Made by a program: the position numbers and the translations under genes. 64,000 bases of DNA from Rhodococcus opacus B4 (lineage in GTDB: Bacteria; Actinomycetota; Actinomycetes; Mycobacteriales; Mycobacteriaceae), in the NCBI RefSeq assembly GCF_000010805.1, contig NC_012521.1, forward strand, positions 62,001 to 126,000. The letters run 5' to 3'. Below are positions 60,978 through 64,000 of this stretch, piece after piece. How positions within the stretch are numbered: the stretch's first letter is position 1; every line of letters starts with the position of its first letter. The notes below the pieces were generated by a model. It was not told where the DNA came from. It was given only the letters and a program-made list of their open reading frames with translations, and made no database searches.

Positions 60978-62647
60978 TGTTCTTCTCCTTCGTGCGCGTA
61001 CTGTCGTGCCCATTCCTCAAGGGCGGGGAGTTGAGGAAGTTCGTGTTCTATTGCGCGGATGACGATTTCGTCCGTCGGCGTCGTTACGGCACCACGCCAA
61101 ACCTGGCCCGTGGTGCCGTCGATGGTGATGACATCTCCCACGCGAATCAGCAGCCCGGAAGGGGCGTGGATGCCGTTCGCGCTGCAGGTCAGGTCTTGCG
61201 CGCCCACGACTGCCGGGATGTTCCAGCCGCGTGCGACGACGGCGGCATGGCTCACCAGGCCGCCCTTGGTGGTGAGCAGACCCACGGATGCGGCCATGCC
61301 CGCGACGTCCTCGGGCTTGGTTTCGGGACGGACGAGAATGACGTCATCGTCGGCGTCCGCGGCCTCATCGCTGGTCAGTACGACGCGGCCGACCGCCCGG
61401 CCGGGAGACGCTCCGAGTCCTGTTGTAACGAGATCGTGGGCGGCGTCATCCGCTCCGACGTGGGCAAGGGCCTCGTCGCGTGCCCGCTGACGAACGGCGG
61501 CAGGTACACGGCTGACTGCCTCGGTGGGAGTCAGCCGGATATCCGGGTCGTTCACGAGGTCGACCGCAATTCGTACGGCGGCGACCGCGCTCCGTTTGCC
61601 GGCACGGGTCTGCAGCAACCACAGTCGACCGTTTTCAATGGTGAACTCGACATCGCACACGTCGCGGTAGTGCACCTCCAGGCGGCGCAGGGTCTCCTGC
61701 AATTCGGTATAGATCGCGGGGTGCAACTGTTCTAGGTCGGCGATAGGCAAGGTATGTGCAGTGCCCGCGACCACGTCCTCGCCTTGAGCCATCGGGAGGT
61801 AGTCGCCGTAGAGGACTGCCTCCCCGGTCGACGGGTCCCGGGTGAAGACGACACCGGTTCCCGAGTTGAGCCCTCGATTGCCGAACACCATTGCTTGTAC
61901 GTTGACCGCGGTGCCCATCGACTCGTCGATGCCTTCTTTTGCGCGGTAGGTTCGGGCCCGCTGGCTATCCCACGAGCGGAAGACCGCCTCGACCGCTTCA
62001 CGCAATTGCACCGTCGGCTCGGCCGGGACGTCCCGGCCGGCTACCTGACGGATGCGTTCACGCAGCAAAACGACATGCTCGCGTAAAGACTCCGTGGTGT
62101 CGCCGCTGTGGCCGACGTACAACTCGTCGCAGTGCACGCCCATGACGGTGGTGGCATACATGTGCAAGAACCGTCGGTAGCTGTCCCAGGCGAACTTCTC
62201 ATCACCGGAGACCTTGGCCAACCCTTCGACGGTGTACTCGTTGAGTCCGAGATTGAGCACCGTGTCGAGCATCCCCGGCATGGAAACCGGGGCTCCGCTC
62301 CGAACCGCGACGAGCAGCGGATCGTTGTGGTCACCGAACCGGCGGCCCATCCGGTCACCCAGCCGGCTGGTGTGCAGGGTGATGGCCTCGTCCAACCCCT
62401 CGGGCCAGCCCTCCCTCCGATATCGCTGGCAGAGCGGAACCGAGATGGTAAAGCCCGGCGGGACGTTGATCCCGAGTGTCGAGATCATCTCCGCCAGGCC
62501 GGCCCCTTTGCCACCGAGCAGATCCGTCAATGCCCGCGGACGAGCACGGTGCGGGTGATCGAACGGATAGATCGCCGCGGTCAGCGGGGCGGCGTCCCCC
62601 AATGCATTCGACTTATGAGCAAGCGGCACGTCAGATCCTTTGGTCAT
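60974..62647 (-). CDS. PPDK/PEP-synthase-like phosphotransferase lacking the PEP-binding barrel
   Basis: A 557-residue protein from ATG 62647. The N-terminal ATP-grasp part is like pyruvate phosphate dikinase: LLGGKGAGLAEM (residues 43-54), AVRSGAPVSMPGMLDTVLNL (114-133), YGDYLPMAQGEDVVAG and RLWLLQTRAGKR. The swivelling phosphohistidine domain has GGLVSHAAVVARGWNIPAVV, with His467. The chain ends about 90 residues later, whereas full PPDK goes on ~330 residues with a PEP/pyruvate barrel. It should therefore move phosphate from ATP via His467 to another acceptor or subunit. CreH/CreI of Corynebacterium, which phosphorylate p-cresol, are a known precedent. Co-transcription with ferredoxin genes supports such a role. 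Confidence 0.8.
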   Translation of the reverse strand: MTKGSDVPLAHKSNALGDAAPLTAAIYPFDHPHRARPRALTDLLGGKGAGLAEMISTLGINVPPGFTISVPLCQRYRREGWPEGLDEAITLHTSRLGDRMGRRFGDHNDPLLVAVRSGAPVSMPGMLDTVLNLGLNEYTVEGLAKVSGDEKFAWDSYRRFLHMYATTVMGVHCDELYVGHSGDTTESLREHVVLLRERIRQVAGRDVPAEPTVQLREAVEAVFRSWDSQRARTYRAKEGIDESMGTAVNVQAMVFGNRGLNSGTGVVFTRDPSTGEAVLYGDYLPMAQGEDVVAGTAHTLPIADLEQLHPAIYTELQETLRRLEVHYRDVCDVEFTIENGRLWLLQTRAGKRSAVAAVRIAVDLVNDPDIRLTPTEAVSRVPAAVRQRARDEALAHVGADDAAHDLVTTGLGASPGRAVGRVVLTSDEAADADDDVILVRPETKPEDVAGMAASVGLLTTKGGLVSHAAVVARGWNIPAVVGAQDLTCSANGIHAPSGLLIRVGDVITIDGTTGQVWRGAVTTPTDEIVIRAIEHELPQLPALEEWARQYAHEGEEQ

Positions 62648-62724
62648 GCCATTTTCAATGGTTGACAGAAACGTAACAGAGATCATAGCGTCTGGGGAAG
62701 AGAGACGTAGAAAACAGACGGGAA

Positions 62725-63942
62725 GTGGACAAAGTGGCGGCAACCGAGGCGGCATCTCGCGCGGACTTGATGGACATCTCAATATTCGGCCAGGACCGCG
62801 AGATGCCGGTCTTCGACGAATTGCGGGCGCACGATCCGGTGCATTGGAACGCACCGTCCCCTCTCGGCCCCGGATTCTGGGCCCTGACGAAGTACGCCGA
62901 CGTGAAGTCGGCCGCGTCCGACAACATCAGGCTGTCCTCCGCGGGAGGCACGCAGATCCTCGACCGGAAGGTCGAAGGCAAACTCGCCAGCCTGCACAAC
63001 ATGGACGATCCGGAACATGCCCAGCTCCGAAAAATTGCGGTCCCACACCTGCGTGCCCTCCGCGTCCAACAGTGGCAGGACGCGATCGACGAAGCGGTGA
63101 AGTATCTGCTCGACGACGTCGCGAGCCGAGCAGGCGAATTCGACATGGTGCACACGGTCTCCGCGAAGCTGCCGATGCTTGTGCTCTCCCGAGTCCTCGG
63201 CGTGCCCGCAGCCGATGCGCCGAGAATGGTCGACTGGACCAATCGGCTCACCAGCTCCGACCCAGCCGACGAGGTCGATCAAGCGGCACTGGCCTCGGCT
63301 CGCGACGAGGTGATGGCGTACTTCGAGAAACTGACCGAGTTGCGTCGACGTGAGCCCACAACCGACCTGATCAGCGTCCTGGCCAACGGCAAGAAGGATG
63401 GTCGGCCGCTTACTTGGGAAGAACTCGCGGCCTACTACATCCTGCTGGTCGCCGCGGGAAACGAGACGGCCCGACATGCAGTCTCCGGCGGCACCATGCT
63501 GTTGCACCGGCACCCGGAAACCTGGCAACGCCTGGTCGCCGATCAGAGCCTCCTCCCTTCGGCGGTCGAAGAGATCCTCCGGTGGGTCACCCCCGTCGCA
63601 GCAATGCGGCGTACCGCGCTCGAGCCACTTCGGATCGGTGACAAGGACATCGCGGCGGGCGACAAAGTGGTGTTGTGGTTCTCCGCGGCCAACCGTGACC
63701 CCGAGGTATTCGAGGCGCCACATGAGTTCCGTATCGATCGAACTCCCAACGAGCACCTGACCTTCGGCTGGGGTATCCACTTCTGCCTCGGCGCACACCT
63801 GGCCCGCGCAGAGATCCGCACCTTCTTCGGCGAGGTACTGCGCCGCGGGATCCGATTCGAGGTGATGGGTGAGCCTACGCGAGTGCAGCACAACATCTTC
63901 CGAGGTTGGACCCAACTGCCGGTCCGCGTCGGAAAGGCATAA
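62725..63942 (+). CDS. cytochrome P450
   Basis: A 405-residue P450. GTG 62725 is used; GTG 62734 is nearly as good. The heme loop is FGWGIHFCLGAHLARAEIRT and the I-helix LLVAAGNETARHAVSGG. ExxR is in VEEILRWVTPV and the K-helix region RRTALEPLRIGDKDIAAGDK. The overall pattern resembles the CYP124/125/142 neighbourhood of actinobacterial lipid and terpenoid hydroxylases. It is divergent from the phosphotransferase gene across 77 bases, and another gene follows directly. It is the natural terminal oxidase for the ferredoxin and reductase encoded on the other strand. Confidence 0.9.
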   Translation: MDKVAATEAASRADLMDISIFGQDREMPVFDELRAHDPVHWNAPSPLGPGFWALTKYADVKSAASDNIRLSSAGGTQILDRKVEGKLASLHNMDDPEHAQLRKIAVPHLRALRVQQWQDAIDEAVKYLLDDVASRAGEFDMVHTVSAKLPMLVLSRVLGVPAADAPRMVDWTNRLTSSDPADEVDQAALASARDEVMAYFEKLTELRRREPTTDLISVLANGKKDGRPLTWEELAAYYILLVAAGNETARHAVSGGTMLLHRHPETWQRLVADQSLLPSAVEEILRWVTPVAAMRRTALEPLRIGDKDIAAGDKVVLWFSAANRDPEVFEAPHEFRIDRTPNEHLTFGWGIHFCLGAHLARAEIRTFFGEVLRRGIRFEVMGEPTRVQHNIFRGWTQLPVRVGKA

Positions 63943-63944
63943 CG

Positions 63945-64000
63945 ATGTCCACGACCATGCCGGGCTCCGACACGATGCCCTTCCCACCGAATTCGGTGTA
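63945..64000 (+). CDS. start of a gene running off the right edge
   Basis: ATG 63945 follows the P450 stop by two bases, with GGAAAGG as ribosome-binding site. It begins MSTTMPGSDTMPFPPNSV. It is too short to identify; a second oxidation gene of the same operon is likely. Confidence 0.5.
   Translation, partial: MSTTMPGSDTMPFPPNSV

Overview
The window is high-GC actinobacterial DNA that looks like part of a Rhodococcus (Nocardiales) megaplasmid, probably linear. It pairs a ParA/small-DNA-binding partition module with an operon whose products resemble the telomere proteins Tap and Tpg of linear actinobacterial replicons, next to a cutinase-like gene. The rest is insertion-sequence traffic and catabolic operons. 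This assignment is inferred from gene content and protein motifs; no search was run.

Layout. 1-5.2 kb: partition and backbone segment. A 1-kb non-coding block packed with CTAG lies left of parA. A second motif (TTGC/GCAA) is packed into and after the DUF2637-like membrane gene. Both motifs meet at about 5.1-5.2 kb, just before a broken lsr2-like gene. 5.2-8.3 kb: IS3 remnant, PLD-like gene and small genes, one frameshifted. 8.5-11.6 kb: overlapping operon RHH protein - Tap-like polymerase - Tpg-like terminal protein. 11.9-15.0 kb: secreted cutinase-like protein, two small overlapping genes and an internally deleted PLD copy. 16.3-17.7 kb: MHS-family transporter. 17.8-30.6 kb: nested mobile DNA. 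An IS21 element sits in the loop of a 15-bp hairpin; a three-recombinase (RIT) element interrupts its istB; an ISL3 element sits in its end. Next come a broken and partly inverted IS256-type element, a group II intron and an IS3 element. 31-52.7 kb: catabolic operons (acyl-CoA ligase, enoyl-CoA hydratase, SDRs, kinase-like protein, reductase, P450, cupin, thiolase, acyl-CoA dehydrogenase, hydrolase, Baeyer-Villiger monooxygenase, CoA transferase, thioesterase) with a GAF/PucR regulator. 53-58.6 kb: adenylate cyclase, a second crotonase/CoA-transferase pair and decaying genes. 58.7-64 kb: GntR regulator, ferredoxin reductase, ferredoxin, a shortened PPDK-like phosphotransferase and a divergent P450.

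How the genes may work together. Seven copies of a 17-bp motif (TTGGAY-N4-GCACAAA and near variants) lie upstream of the transporter, the ligase operon, the P450/cupin divergent promoter, the thiolase operon, the monooxygenase operon and the thioesterase. They tie these scattered units into one candidate regulon: uptake, P450 and Baeyer-Villiger oxidation, ester hydrolysis, CoA activation and beta-oxidation. The substrate cannot be read from the sequence; an alicyclic or terpenoid-like compound would fit. The right-end set (phosphotransferase, ferredoxin, reductase, P450) resembles the phosphorylate-then-oxidise logic of the cre p-cresol pathway of Corynebacterium.
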